A stretch of DNA of 11,483 nt from JANOAR01 sp031411235 (GCA_031411235.1 JANOAR010000148.1:1-11483); one strand, 5' to 3'; numbered from the stretch's first letter, positions 1 through 5,824 are shown. Numbers and translations: made by a program. Notes: generated from the sequence alone by a model not told the origin.

Positions 1-1
1 C

Positions 2-292
2 CCACGAGCGGCCAGCGCCCGCCCCCTCCGCATCACGCTCGAAACGGAAGTCGCGCTGAACGAAGCCCTCGCCCGCTGTGCCGGTGGCGACATCAGCTAC
101 CTCGGCCCGCGCTGCATCGTCAACTGGCGCAACATGATCATCCAAGCCGCCGCCCAGGCGCTGGTGAACTACGAGCCCACGCCCGACGCCCCGCAGTGCT
201 GGCCCCCCGCCTTCGACGCCCGCCGCGAATCGGCAGAGGAAACCCATCTGCGCGTCGCCCTCATCAACCTCAGCCTGGAGGAAGCCGCCTGA
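2..292 (+). CDS. Hypothetical protein, 5' end cut by window edge
   Basis: The frame is open from base 2 to a TGA at 290-292, giving 96 residues of a protein whose start lies left of the window. The visible part is mixed alpha/beta in character, with the stretches RPLRITLETEVALNEALARC, ISYLGPRCIVNW and NMIIQAAAQALVNY, and an acidic C-terminus ending LSLEEAA. I do not recognise a family. The next gene starts three bases after the stop, and its ribosome binding site (GAGGAAG) lies inside this gene's last codons, so the two are probably co-transcribed. There is no signal peptide or membrane segment in the visible part. Reading as coding is supported by the unbroken frame, its amino-acid composition and the tight join to the next gene; function is unknown. 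Confidence 0.6.
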   Translation, partial: PRAASARPLRITLETEVALNEALARCAGGDISYLGPRCIVNWRNMIIQAAAQALVNYEPTPDAPQCWPPAFDARRESAEETHLRVALINLSLEEAA

Positions 293-295
293 GCC

Positions 296-544
296 ATGCC
301 CACACCCAACCAACTCGCCGCCATCACGGCCCTCATCCCCACCGAGCTGCATTCGCACTGCCAGCCAGTGCTGCGGCCTCTCGTCGATAGCGACCTGCAG
401 ATGATCGACGGCAATTTCACCCTCAATGCCCAAGGCTGGCAGCACTTCTTCAACCTGCACGCCGACTTCTACCCTGAAGACGCGGCAATGTATCGAGCCC
501 TCGCCGCCGAGGCGTATGCTGCTCACGGAACTCGCTTTAATTAA
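296..544 (+). CDS. Small hypothetical protein (82 aa)
   Basis: An ATG at 296 lies three bases after the preceding stop, with GAGGAAG about nine bases upstream. The product is a soluble, mostly helical 82-residue protein. It has LAAITALIPTELHSHC near the N-terminus, a central LNAQGWQHFFNLHADFY rich in aromatic and His residues, and a helical tail MYRALAAEAYAAHG. No catalytic motif, transmembrane segment or known domain is visible. It sits six bases before the Bro-N antirepressor gene, so it probably belongs to the same short + strand operon. Small unknown proteins beside antirepressors are common in phage early regions, but that is context only. An overlapping frame from 196 to 390 is a shadow of this gene and the one before it. 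Confidence 0.65.
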   Translation: MPTPNQLAAITALIPTELHSHCQPVLRPLVDSDLQMIDGNFTLNAQGWQHFFNLHADFYPEDAAMYRALAAEAYAAHGTRFN

Positions 545-550
545 CCAAAT

Positions 551-1447
551 ATGAAACCCAAAAAAACAAAAGCCGTAGCAACGGCACCCGTCGATGAAGA
601 TGCAAAGGGTGTCGGGAAGTCCGCAATCCTTGTGAAGCCTAAGTATTTCTACCGTGAGACTCGCGGAATGAGGTCTTTTGGCCGCGACGGCGACCCCAAT
701 GATAAACTTCGTTTCGTCGGCAAAGACGTGTGCGAGATGCTTGGGATCGAAAACGCTCGATCTTCTATGACCGATCTCCCGGATTGGTGCCGTGGTGAAC
801 CCACGCTCGTCTCCACCCCAGGCGGCCCGCAACTGATGGCGACGGTGAATGAACCCGGCCTTTACATGCTGGCTTTCCGCAGCCGGAAGAAGGAAGCCGA
901 AGCCTTCTGCCGCTGGGTTTGCGAAGACGTCCTGCCCGCTATCCGCAAGACAGGCAGCTACGCCATGCGCCAACCGCCGCAGCCGAAGCCAGCCCCACAA
1001 CCCCAGCAACTGCGCATCGACACACTCGTGGTCGAAAGGGCCATGATGATGATCCACGACCGCACACTGTTTGCCGTTCGTTCCCACACGGAAACGCCAG
1101 GCGAGAGCCCCCAGTATTACTCGGTAACGCGCCCACACAAAGCCTTGAGCCAACACGAGCTGGCCAAGCTTGTAGAGGGGCGTAGCCTTTGCCCTTGGCT
1201 GCCCCACGCATCTCCGGAAGAGCGCGAGAACGCCGTGGGCAAGTTCTTCGCCACGCATATAGGCTACTCGTTCAAACACGACATCTGGCGACTCACCCTG
1301 CGAAGCGATGGTATGGCCCGCCCCAGTTACACGGTCGAAGCGACGAGTGTCGATGCCCCCAAGCTGCCGTGCCACTGCGATGCCGCGCCCTACCCACACC
1401 AGCCGTCGCATCTGAGCTGCCGCTACCGTGGCACCCTCGGCTGGTAG
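551..1447 (+). CDS. Phage antirepressor-like protein with Bro-N domain
   Basis: This 298-residue protein has a Bro-N (BRO family, N-terminal) domain at about residues 38-137. The signature parts are LRFVGKDVCEMLGIENARSS (KDV...LG followed by a helix), the LMATVNEPGLYMLAFRSRKK segment (NEPGLY...L.F.SRK) and EAFCRWVCEDVLPAIRKTGSY (W...EVLP.IRKTG). In the family this domain binds DNA and is found in phage antirepressors and baculovirus BRO proteins. A short basic N-terminal tail precedes it, and a Pro/Gln linker (141-153) follows. The C-terminal half (154-298) is not a KilA-C or ANT domain that I recognise. It contains VGKFFATHIGYSFKHDIWRL and ends with a Cys/His-rich tail (C274, H275, C276, C290). 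The start at 551 has no clear ribosome binding site. A strong terminator follows 18 bases after the stop. Confidence 0.88.
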   Translation: MKPKKTKAVATAPVDEDAKGVGKSAILVKPKYFYRETRGMRSFGRDGDPNDKLRFVGKDVCEMLGIENARSSMTDLPDWCRGEPTLVSTPGGPQLMATVNEPGLYMLAFRSRKKEAEAFCRWVCEDVLPAIRKTGSYAMRQPPQPKPAPQPQQLRIDTLVVERAMMMIHDRTLFAVRSHTETPGESPQYYSVTRPHKALSQHELAKLVEGRSLCPWLPHASPEERENAVGKFFATHIGYSFKHDIWRLTLRSDGMARPSYTVEATSVDAPKLPCHCDAAPYPHQPSHLSCRYRGTLGW

Positions 1448-1464
1448 CCCCACAGCCCGCCCCA

Positions 1465-1500
1465 GGCCGCTCCCGTTGATTCGGGAGCGGCCATTTTGTT
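1465..1500 (+). terminator. Rho-independent terminator after the antirepressor gene
   Basis: A perfect 11-bp GC-rich stem (GGCCGCTCCCG at 1465-1475 with CGGGAGCGGCC at 1482-1492) closes a 6-base TTGATT loop and is followed by ATTTTGTTT. It begins 18 bases after the antirepressor stop and reads on the + strand. On the minus strand the hairpin is not followed by a T-run (it is followed by TGGGGCGGG), so termination is expected for the + operon only. Confidence 0.9.
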
Positions 1501-1536
1501 TGAAGGCGGTGTGAGCAATCGGCACCCCGATGGCGC

Positions 1537-1568
1537 GGTGTCAAAGTCTCAAAATATTCCGAGACACC
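1537..1568. other. Bulged dyad in the convergent gap
   Basis: GGTG (1537-1540) pairs with CACC (1565-1568), and TCTC (1547-1550) pairs with GAGA (1561-1564), leaving TCAAAG as a left-hand bulge and AAAATATTCC as an AT-rich loop. An alternative fold pairs GGTGTC (1537-1542) with GACACC (1563-1568). A smaller ATCGG/CCGAT hairpin lies just before it (1518-1531). There is no T-run, so this is not an obvious terminator. It could be a protein-binding dyad. Confidence 0.3.
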
Positions 1569-1604
1569 CTTTGTGCAAAAAGCCTGAGAGACAATAAACC
1601 CGCT

Positions 1605-1652
1605 GGGGCAAGGGGTGGGGTCTTGGTAGCCTCCTAGCTGGGGGGGCGGGGG
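1605..1652 (+). other. G-run cluster
   Basis: The + strand carries G4 (1605-1608), G4 (1612-1615), G4 (1617-1620), then, after 19 bases, G7 (1640-1646) and G5 (1648-1652). Three tracts lie close together, and the fourth needs a long loop, so it does not meet the strict quadruplex pattern (loops of 1-7) but could fold with a long loop. It lies directly before the first copy of the AGGTAG repeat. Confidence 0.4.
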
Positions 1653-1665
1653 TCGCGGAAAAGAA

Positions 1666-1687
1666 GAGGTAAGACGGGTGAGGTAGC
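1666..1687 (+). repeat. AGGTAG repeat, copy A (split form)
   Basis: This copy begins GAGGTAAGAC, then has a five-base insertion (GGGTG) before AGGTAGC. Apart from the insertion it follows the same plan as copies B and C: GAGGTARGAY followed by AGGTAGC. It has the same orientation as copy C. Confidence 0.4.
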
Positions 1688-1752
1688 CCGCTGAGCCTTT
1701 GTGACACAGGCCGCTTTTTAACGGTGAGAGGATATGGTTCAGAAAAGCTATA

Positions 1753-1770
1753 GCTACCTATCCTACCTCT
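1753..1770 (-). repeat. AGGTAG repeat, copy B (inverted)
   Basis: Read on the minus strand this is AGAGGTAGGATAGGTAGC. It matches copy C at 17 of 18 positions in the opposite orientation. Each unit holds two AGGTAG hexamers nine bases apart. Copies B and C bound a 119-base interval (1771-1889). Confidence 0.55.
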
Positions 1771-1889
1771 TTGAATCCCTTATTCTTCAAGGTTTCCATC
1801 TTCAAGAGGTTTGCACTACGAAACAACAAAGCCATAGGTCAGGGAGATGCTCACCTTGGCCACGGCTTCTTCATCGCCCCCAATCGTCG

Positions 1890-1907
1890 AGAGGTAGGAC
1901 AGGTAGC
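1890..1907 (+). repeat. AGGTAG repeat, copy C
   Basis: AGAGGTAGGACAGGTAGC on the + strand is the near-exact inverted partner of copy B. Its last three bases overlap the left arm of the hairpin at 1905-1930. Iteron, recombinase arm site or inverted-repeat end are all possible readings. Confidence 0.55.
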
Positions 1908-1930
1908 CCCTTCCCAATCCATTGGGGGCT
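1905..1930. other. Hairpin with internal bulge
   Basis: AGCC (1905-1908) pairs with GGCT (1927-1930), and CCCAA (1913-1917) pairs with TTGGG (1922-1926). The loop is TCCA and the left-hand bulge is CCTT. No T-run follows on either strand. Confidence 0.4.
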
Positions 1931-1969
1931 TGGGGTGCGGGAGGGGCGCGGGGAGCCCTGAGACTAGTC

Positions 1970-1984
1970 CGCCGCTTCGCGGCG
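1970..1984. other. Six-bp GC hairpin with three-base loop
   Basis: CGCCGC (1970-1975) and GCGGCG (1979-1984) pair perfectly around TTC. The 8-bp palindrome GACTAGTC (1962-1969) lies immediately to the left. Neither strand shows a T-run beside the stem, so it is not a typical intrinsic terminator. Confidence 0.45.
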
Positions 1985-1995
1985 AGTCGTTATTC

Positions 1996-2014
1996 GGCAG
2001 CGTCTTCTGCTGCC
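1996..2014. other. Six-bp hairpin downstream of the helicase gene
   Basis: GGCAGC (1996-2001) pairs with GCTGCC (2009-2014) around the seven-base loop GTCTTCT. A weaker GGCC hairpin with loop GTCTT lies at 2058-2070, closer to the stop codon of the minus operon. These are the first stable structures a transcript leaving the helicase gene would form, and they might stabilise its 3' end. No U-run follows them. Confidence 0.35.
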
Positions 2015-2095
2015 CGCGCCTGGCCCTCTAGCCCGCGATGCGCTTGGAGAGTGGATGGGCCGTCTTGGCCTGCCTTGCTCCATGCGTGAATGGCG

Positions 2096-3910
2096 CTACG
2101 CCTTGGCCTTTACGAGCGTCACAGCATAGCGTGCTGGCGTCACACCAGCGCGGTGGAGCCACATAAACAGAGCGGCGTCACCGACCTTGAAATGACGCTC
2201 ATTTAGAGCCGCCTTCACCGCATTGCCGAACTTGCTGCGCGACGTGGGCGTGAGCCACTGCGCCGCCTGCCGCCTACGCTCGCCCTCCGCTGCCTCATCA
2301 CCCAGCACGAAGCTCTTAGGCTCCTCGTAACGCCAGCCATTGGCTTTGTGCTCGGTGTCTAGCACCGACTCGATGTCCTTCTCGGGATACAGCGCAAACT
2401 GGCATTCCTCAATCGCGTGCCTTCGCGCCACCCCAGCGAGTTGCTGCACCGTTACCTCGAAGGTATCGCGCATCGCCCCATGCTCATCACGGCCAAATTC
2501 CGTCATCGCAACCTCAGCCAGGCGCTTGTAGTCGCGGCTGGATTTATCGCCCACGTTCTCATTGGTGTTTTCGGCCATGCAGTCCCACACGCGGCCAAAC
2601 ACCGCCCCCGCGTGTTTCACGATGCCCGGCACCACCCGCGACCACACCTCAAACGAATCCAACTCACGTCCCCACGCCACACGCCCGGACCGGTCCCATT
2701 CCTTCACCACCGCCCACATCGACGCCAACATCATCGCACGCTGCTCTTTCGATTCAAAAAAAGCCGAGTCCATCAGCAGCATCGAGGCGTCGCGCGGTCG
2801 GTCCGCTGCGGCCAGGGGATTCCATAAATCGCAGATCAACGTTCGCCGCTGCAAGTCCGTGCTCAGCTTGATGTTGTTGCCTGTCATGAACGTCACACCC
2901 GTCAGCTTCGGCGACAGCATCACGTTGCCTTGCAGCTTGCGGAAGTCCCACTCTTCGTTGCTGATCCATTGGTCGAGCAGCTCCGACTTAACCTCGGCAT
3001 TACCCCAATTGATGTTATCAAAAACCGTGGATCCCACACCCGCCAGCGCCAGCGAATTGAGCGTCTCCTGCAGCCTCGCGTCCTGGTCTTGCAGCAGCGG
3101 CAGCGTCTTGCGCCTGCCAAAGACAGCCCACGGCCCACACCACGCCAGCGTCGTCTTGCCACTGCTCTGAATGTTCGCGACATAGGCAAACGCAGGCGCT
3201 TTGCCCGTGTACAGCCCACGGCAAAAAACACTCAGCATCGCCGCCAAATGGATCGCCATGTCACGGCCTTCATTGCGCCATCCATACGTGCGAAAGCAGC
3301 GATACAAATGGTGCGCCCCATCCTCAAAAGGCAAGTTCTCGTCGAACTCAATACCGCTGTGCGTGTAGATCCCCGACGCCTGGTCATAACCTGCCTTCAG
3401 GAGCTTCATCTCACCATCCTGGATCACTGGCAGCCGCACCGGATGGAACGCCGTGATCTTGGGCAGCGACGTCTTCAGCACGTCGCTGTCCAGCACGCAC
3501 TGTGCAAGATCGCGATTCAGCGCCCCCTTGATCGTCATGAACCTCCCAGTGTTGTTGCCCTCGTTATCCTTCTGCGGCACCCGCTTGCGCACGAACACTA
3601 CGCCCCTCATGCGCGGCAGCCAGGTGCGCAGTCGCGTCGGCTTCATTTCCGCGAAATCTTCCGCCTCCTCATCCCAGGCGATGATCGCCGAATTCCGCAC
3701 GAACAAGCCATGCCTGCCGTCTTTCGATTTCATTAAATCCGCGACACGAGCGGCCATCTCATCGGGTGGCAAGTCCTCCATAATCTCAGGCGCTTCCGCC
3801 GCGATGATCTCAGGCACAGGCACTCCCATCGCCTCCGCCACAGGCGCGACCGCACGGGCGAATTCCTTTGCCCTATCGGATGCTTCCAGCGCGGCACCTT
3901 CATTCCGCAT
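2096..3910 (-). CDS. Replicative helicase-like P-loop ATPase (SF3/primase-helicase type)
   Basis: This 604-residue protein probably unwinds DNA at the element's origin as partner of the primase encoded next to it. The ATPase core lies at about residues 240-365. The P-loop is NIQSSGKT (246-253), where the usual first Gly is Asn. Walker B is STVFDNINW (D298). A sensor-1-like TGNN lies at 343-346, and the paired arginines of LQRRTLICDL (355-356) are arginine-finger candidates. The FMTGNN..L..DL.RR pattern is familiar from C-terminal helicase domains of phage and plasmid primase-helicases. About 235 residues precede the core (family unknown to me), and a C-terminal region, possibly winged-helix, follows to KAKA. 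The start at 3910 overlaps the primase gene by 11 bases and has AAAGGAG ten bases upstream. It is the last gene of the operon. Confidence 0.75.
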   Translation of the reverse strand: MRNEGAALEASDRAKEFARAVAPVAEAMGVPVPEIIAAEAPEIMEDLPPDEMAARVADLMKSKDGRHGLFVRNSAIIAWDEEAEDFAEMKPTRLRTWLPRMRGVVFVRKRVPQKDNEGNNTGRFMTIKGALNRDLAQCVLDSDVLKTSLPKITAFHPVRLPVIQDGEMKLLKAGYDQASGIYTHSGIEFDENLPFEDGAHHLYRCFRTYGWRNEGRDMAIHLAAMLSVFCRGLYTGKAPAFAYVANIQSSGKTTLAWCGPWAVFGRRKTLPLLQDQDARLQETLNSLALAGVGSTVFDNINWGNAEVKSELLDQWISNEEWDFRKLQGNVMLSPKLTGVTFMTGNNIKLSTDLQRRTLICDLWNPLAAADRPRDASMLLMDSAFFESKEQRAMMLASMWAVVKEWDRSGRVAWGRELDSFEVWSRVVPGIVKHAGAVFGRVWDCMAENTNENVGDKSSRDYKRLAEVAMTEFGRDEHGAMRDTFEVTVQQLAGVARRHAIEECQFALYPEKDIESVLDTEHKANGWRYEEPKSFVLGDEAAEGERRRQAAQWLTPTSRSKFGNAVKAALNERHFKVGDAALFMWLHRAGVTPARYAVTLVKAKA

Positions 3911-4979
3911 GGTCGTATCGCGCTCCTTTCGCGATGGCCTTCATGGTGGCCTCCGGGTTAAAATAGAGGCATCGTTGCATTGCCCGGCCATGGGTATAGG
4001 GCACGAACTGACCACCCATCGTCTTACCCTCGCGCCAAGTGTTCGCGCAGCGCACATTCACCATCGCGTTATTCAGCGCCTGCGAGTCGCAGCCGATCCT
4101 CGCCATCGTGTCTCTCACCACGTTGATGCACTCTTTCCACTCCTCATGCGAGTCCACGCCCACCTTCACCAGCGCATGAATGCTACGCCCTCCACTGGTG
4201 GTGATCAGCACGATGGGCAGATCCAGCGTCACCAGCACATTGAGCCATAGGTCAGGAGGTGCTTCATCGCTCTCCAGCAGCATGTAGGGGTAGCGGGTCA
4301 CGCTTTGCTTTGTGCGCCGCGAGAGCTTCGCCTGCCCCACTACGGGATACCACCGACCGTCCACCGGCTGGATCAGCCAGATCATTCCTTCCCGCGCTCC
4401 GTCCGGTATCTTGTCAGCCTTCGTCGCCTTCACATCCGGCGACTTGCCCAGGACATACCACGCCCCCTTCCAGCGCATGTAGTCGCCTCGCGACGCCATC
4501 GACGTGAAGAGCATCACCTTATCCTCAGCCTCATACAGCCGATCAATAATATCCCCCGCCTGCATCTTCTTGGGGTCATACCGCGAGCGCTCGCGCAGCC
4601 ATGCATGATCCACCAGCAAGCCTGGGACTTGCGCCTTTTTCAGCGCCTCGGCATCATACTTCACCGCCTCTTTCTTCTTCGGCAGCTCATAGATCGGCAG
4701 CACTCCACGCTCACTCTCCCCGGTCAAAAAATGCCCGCGTGCTTGCTGATGGTTGCCCGATCTCGCGCTCCTCAGCTTGTGCCACAGGTCATGCAACGAC
4801 CACGGCGGCTGGCACACCGCGTTGTATTCCTGCATCAGCCCGATGGCCTCATCCGGTTCCAGGCCAAAGCCCCACACCAGCGCACACGCTACCCGATAAC
4901 ACGCCGAGTGCCCACCTTGCCCAGCAATGGCAGCCGGGCACTTATCAATGAGCAGTCGGGCGCGTTCGATGATGGTCAT
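3900..4979 (-). CDS. Primase-like replication protein (PriCT-like plus AEP-like regions)
   Basis: This 359-residue protein is likely to make primers for the element's DNA replication. Residues 5-75 resemble a PriCT-type domain: CPAAIAGQGGHSACYRVACA, GFGLEPDEAIGLMQEYN and CQPPWSLHDLWHKLRSA. Residues 225-345 look like an archaeo-eukaryotic primase (AEP) core. They contain YPYMLLESDEAPPDLWL (candidate metal-binding acids E236 and D238), TSGGRSIHALVKV (the S-x-H motif at 266-268) and NVRCANTWREGK. The middle part (76-224) is unassigned. The upstream ATPase gene ends three bases before this start, and the helicase gene overlaps its end, so the three are likely to work together. I am confident about a replication role and less sure about catalytic primase activity, because motif I is not the standard DxD. 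Confidence 0.7.
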   Translation of the reverse strand: MTIIERARLLIDKCPAAIAGQGGHSACYRVACALVWGFGLEPDEAIGLMQEYNAVCQPPWSLHDLWHKLRSARSGNHQQARGHFLTGESERGVLPIYELPKKKEAVKYDAEALKKAQVPGLLVDHAWLRERSRYDPKKMQAGDIIDRLYEAEDKVMLFTSMASRGDYMRWKGAWYVLGKSPDVKATKADKIPDGAREGMIWLIQPVDGRWYPVVGQAKLSRRTKQSVTRYPYMLLESDEAPPDLWLNVLVTLDLPIVLITTSGGRSIHALVKVGVDSHEEWKECINVVRDTMARIGCDSQALNNAMVNVRCANTWREGKTMGGQFVPYTHGRAMQRCLYFNPEATMKAIAKGARYDHAE

Positions 4980-4982
4980 GGA

Positions 4983-5522
4983 TTAGCCTTTCAGCCGGTC
5001 ATTCAGCCGGATGCGCACCACGCGCCTCTCCATGTCGGCGCACAGCCGAGGCTCCTCATTCATCGCCACCAGCAGCAGCGTGTGCAGCGCCTCAGTCTTT
5101 ACCTCCGCCGTTCCCAGCCGTCGGTAAGTCCATTCTCTCGAAGTGATGAAGCTCACCAGCTCCTTGGCTTTCAGCATCTTGGCTTCGATGCCATCCAGCA
5201 GGATCACCCGCACATGCTGCTGCGCGACCATCCCCAGATGGCTGATCATCGTCCTCTTGTACCAGCCAGGAAAATAGGCCGCGCCTTCTGAAATACGATT
5301 CGCTAGCAGCGTCTTCCCGCTCGCCATCGGTCCAGTGATCAGGATCAACGGCGGGCGGAAGGGCTCATCTTTATCGGCGCTCTTGCAGCGCTCCGCCCAG
5401 ACCATCACCGCCTTCGCGTTCTCGCGGCTTTCCGCATCGGCAAACTGGAATCCTTCCAGCGCCTTCTCACGACGGTCGTAATCCGCCAGCGCCTTGTAGG
5501 CCTCCTCAAAGCCCGCCTTCAC
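4983..5522 (-). CDS. Small P-loop ATPase related to the neighbouring helicase
   Basis: This 179-residue protein starts with GTG, whose GTGA overlaps the stop of the RHH gene, with GGGGGTG four bases upstream. It has a textbook Walker A, GPMASGKT (64-71). Walker B is VRVILLDGIE (D110), a sensor-1 candidate is N155 in LLVAMNEEP, and the paired arginines are R166/R167. The region EWTYRRLG...N...CADMERRVVRIRL aligns by eye with EWDFRKLQ...N...STDLQRRTLICDL of the 604-residue protein encoded two genes downstream. It therefore looks like a compact ATPase of the same broad family. A helicase loader, a remodeller of the replication complex or a helicase subunit are all possible. It is not ParA-like, as the deviant KGGxxKT motif is absent. 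Confidence 0.72.
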   Translation of the reverse strand: MKAGFEEAYKALADYDRREKALEGFQFADAESRENAKAVMVWAERCKSADKDEPFRPPLILITGPMASGKTLLANRISEGAAYFPGWYKRTMISHLGMVAQQHVRVILLDGIEAKMLKAKELVSFITSREWTYRRLGTAEVKTEALHTLLLVAMNEEPRLCADMERRVVRIRLNDRLKG

Positions 5523-5758
5523 AGCCCACCCCCTTCCATCTCGAGCGGCAGTTCAGGGTGATTGTCCTTCGCCTGCTTCGCGCTGCGCAGTAGGTTCATC
5601 AGCACCCCGGCGGGCTGCGTGTAGCTAGCGATCACCTGATGCTTCAGCCACTCGCCCGCGCTCATGTCCAGCGCCGTTCCCTCGGCCTTCAGCGCCGCCA
5701 TCACCGCCGGTGGCAGCGTCATGCTCAGCTTGTTCGTATCCTCTTTCGGTGTTTCCAT
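5519..5758 (-). CDS. Ribbon-helix-helix-like DNA-binding protein (79 aa)
   Basis: Residues 10-47 fit a ribbon-helix-helix fold: a short strand KLSMTLPP, a first helix AVMAALKAEGTAL, the turn DMS, and a second helix AGEWLKHQVIASYT. Proteins of this class dimerise and bind DNA through the strand, often as autoregulators or partition and copy-number factors. The tail (50-79) is a helix followed by an acidic stretch. The ATG at 5758 has AAAGGA about eight bases upstream. This start is the only one after the ParB-like protein that is not in a direct overlap: 58 bases separate the genes and contain four tandem 9-bp repeats, which this protein could bind (inference). Its stop overlaps the GTG of the ATPase gene. 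Confidence 0.65.
   Translation of the reverse strand: METPKEDTNKLSMTLPPAVMAALKAEGTALDMSAGEWLKHQVIASYTQPAGVLMNLLRSAKQAKDNHPELPLEMEGGGL
5527..5533 (-). promoter_or_regulatory. Ribosome binding site of the small ATPase gene
   Basis: Read on the minus strand this is GGGGGTG, four bases before the GTG start at 5522 and inside the last codons of the RHH gene. It can pair with the 16S rRNA 3' end over seven bases with one G-U wobble, and it supports the GTG start. Confidence 0.6.
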
Positions 5759-5820
5759 CGTGTGTCCTTTCGTTCTTGGTTTGTCTCTGTCATTGCGGTC
5801 ACTGAAGTCACTGAGGTCAT
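5725..5820 (-). CDS. Possible 31-codon coupling ORF across the repeat
   Basis: An ATG at 5820 overlaps the TGA of the ParB-like gene as ATGA, the join used by most genes in this array. Its frame runs through the 9-bp repeats as MTSVTSVTAMTETNQERKDT and stops 33 bases inside the RHH gene, in another frame. It would carry ribosomes across the 58-base gap to the RHH start. There is no ribosome binding site or homology evidence, so it could equally be chance. Confidence 0.2.
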   Translation of the reverse strand: MTSVTSVTAMTETNQERKDTRWKHRKRIRTS

Positions 5821-5824
5821 TGCG
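5789..5824 (-). repeat. Four tandem 9-bp repeats with in-frame stops
   Basis: On the + strand the units are GTCATTGCG, GTCACTGAA, GTCACTGAG and GTCATTGCG, with no spacer. On the minus strand each unit brings a TGA, and all four are in the frame of the ParB-like gene, whose real stop is the first. Each TGA is also part of an ATGA or GTGA. The array covers the gene end and part of the gap before the RHH gene. It may be an operator or a set of mini-iterons. Confidence 0.7.

Larger units (their letters stand above)
1501..2095. other. Non-coding, structured gap between convergent genes
   Basis: Nearly 600 bases separate the terminator of the + operon from the 3' end of the minus operon. I find no gene here that I would defend. 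The stretch holds a bulged dyad near 1537-1568, G-runs at 1605-1652, three copies of a GAGGTAGGA.AGGTAGC repeat at 1666-1907, and hairpins at 1905-1930, 1970-1984 and 1996-2014. In an array where genes otherwise overlap or nearly touch, a gap this long between two gene ends suggests a site or RNA, for example a replication origin, an attachment site or a small RNA. Which of these it is cannot be told from the sequence alone. No clear terminator for the minus operon is visible in it. Confidence 0.6.

Noticed and set aside
1539..1544. Minus strand TTGACA that could be a -35 box
   Set aside because: At 17 bases spacing the sequence is CGATTG, a poor -10 box, and transcription would run into the end of the antirepressor gene. 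Likely chance.
1694..1716. Possible + strand terminator: GCC, TGTG/CACA, GGC, then TTTTT
   Set aside because: The stem has a two-base bulge and a very small loop, and no gene lies upstream of it that is not already served by the terminator at 1465-1500.
1734..1961. 75-codon ORF on the + strand in the convergent gap, beginning MVQKSYSYLSYLFESL
   Set aside because: It has a short AGAGG before the ATG, but the protein has no plausible fold, its composition changes half-way, and it spans the repeats. Parts of it remind me of peptides read from dispersed intergenic repeats. I treat it as non-coding.
1771..2031. 86-codon ORF on the + strand overlapping the repeats and hairpins
   Set aside because: It has no convincing ribosome binding site, its composition is dominated by Gly/Pro/Ser from GC-rich sequence, and it ends within the hairpin cluster.
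2930..3736. 268-codon + strand ORF opposite the helicase gene
   Set aside because: Shadow frame with Arg/His/Leu-rich composition; the minus strand has Walker motifs here.
4305..5291. Long + strand ORF (328 codons) opposite the primase and ATPase genes
   Set aside because: Shadow of two genes with recognisable motifs; it crosses their boundary and has no domain of its own.
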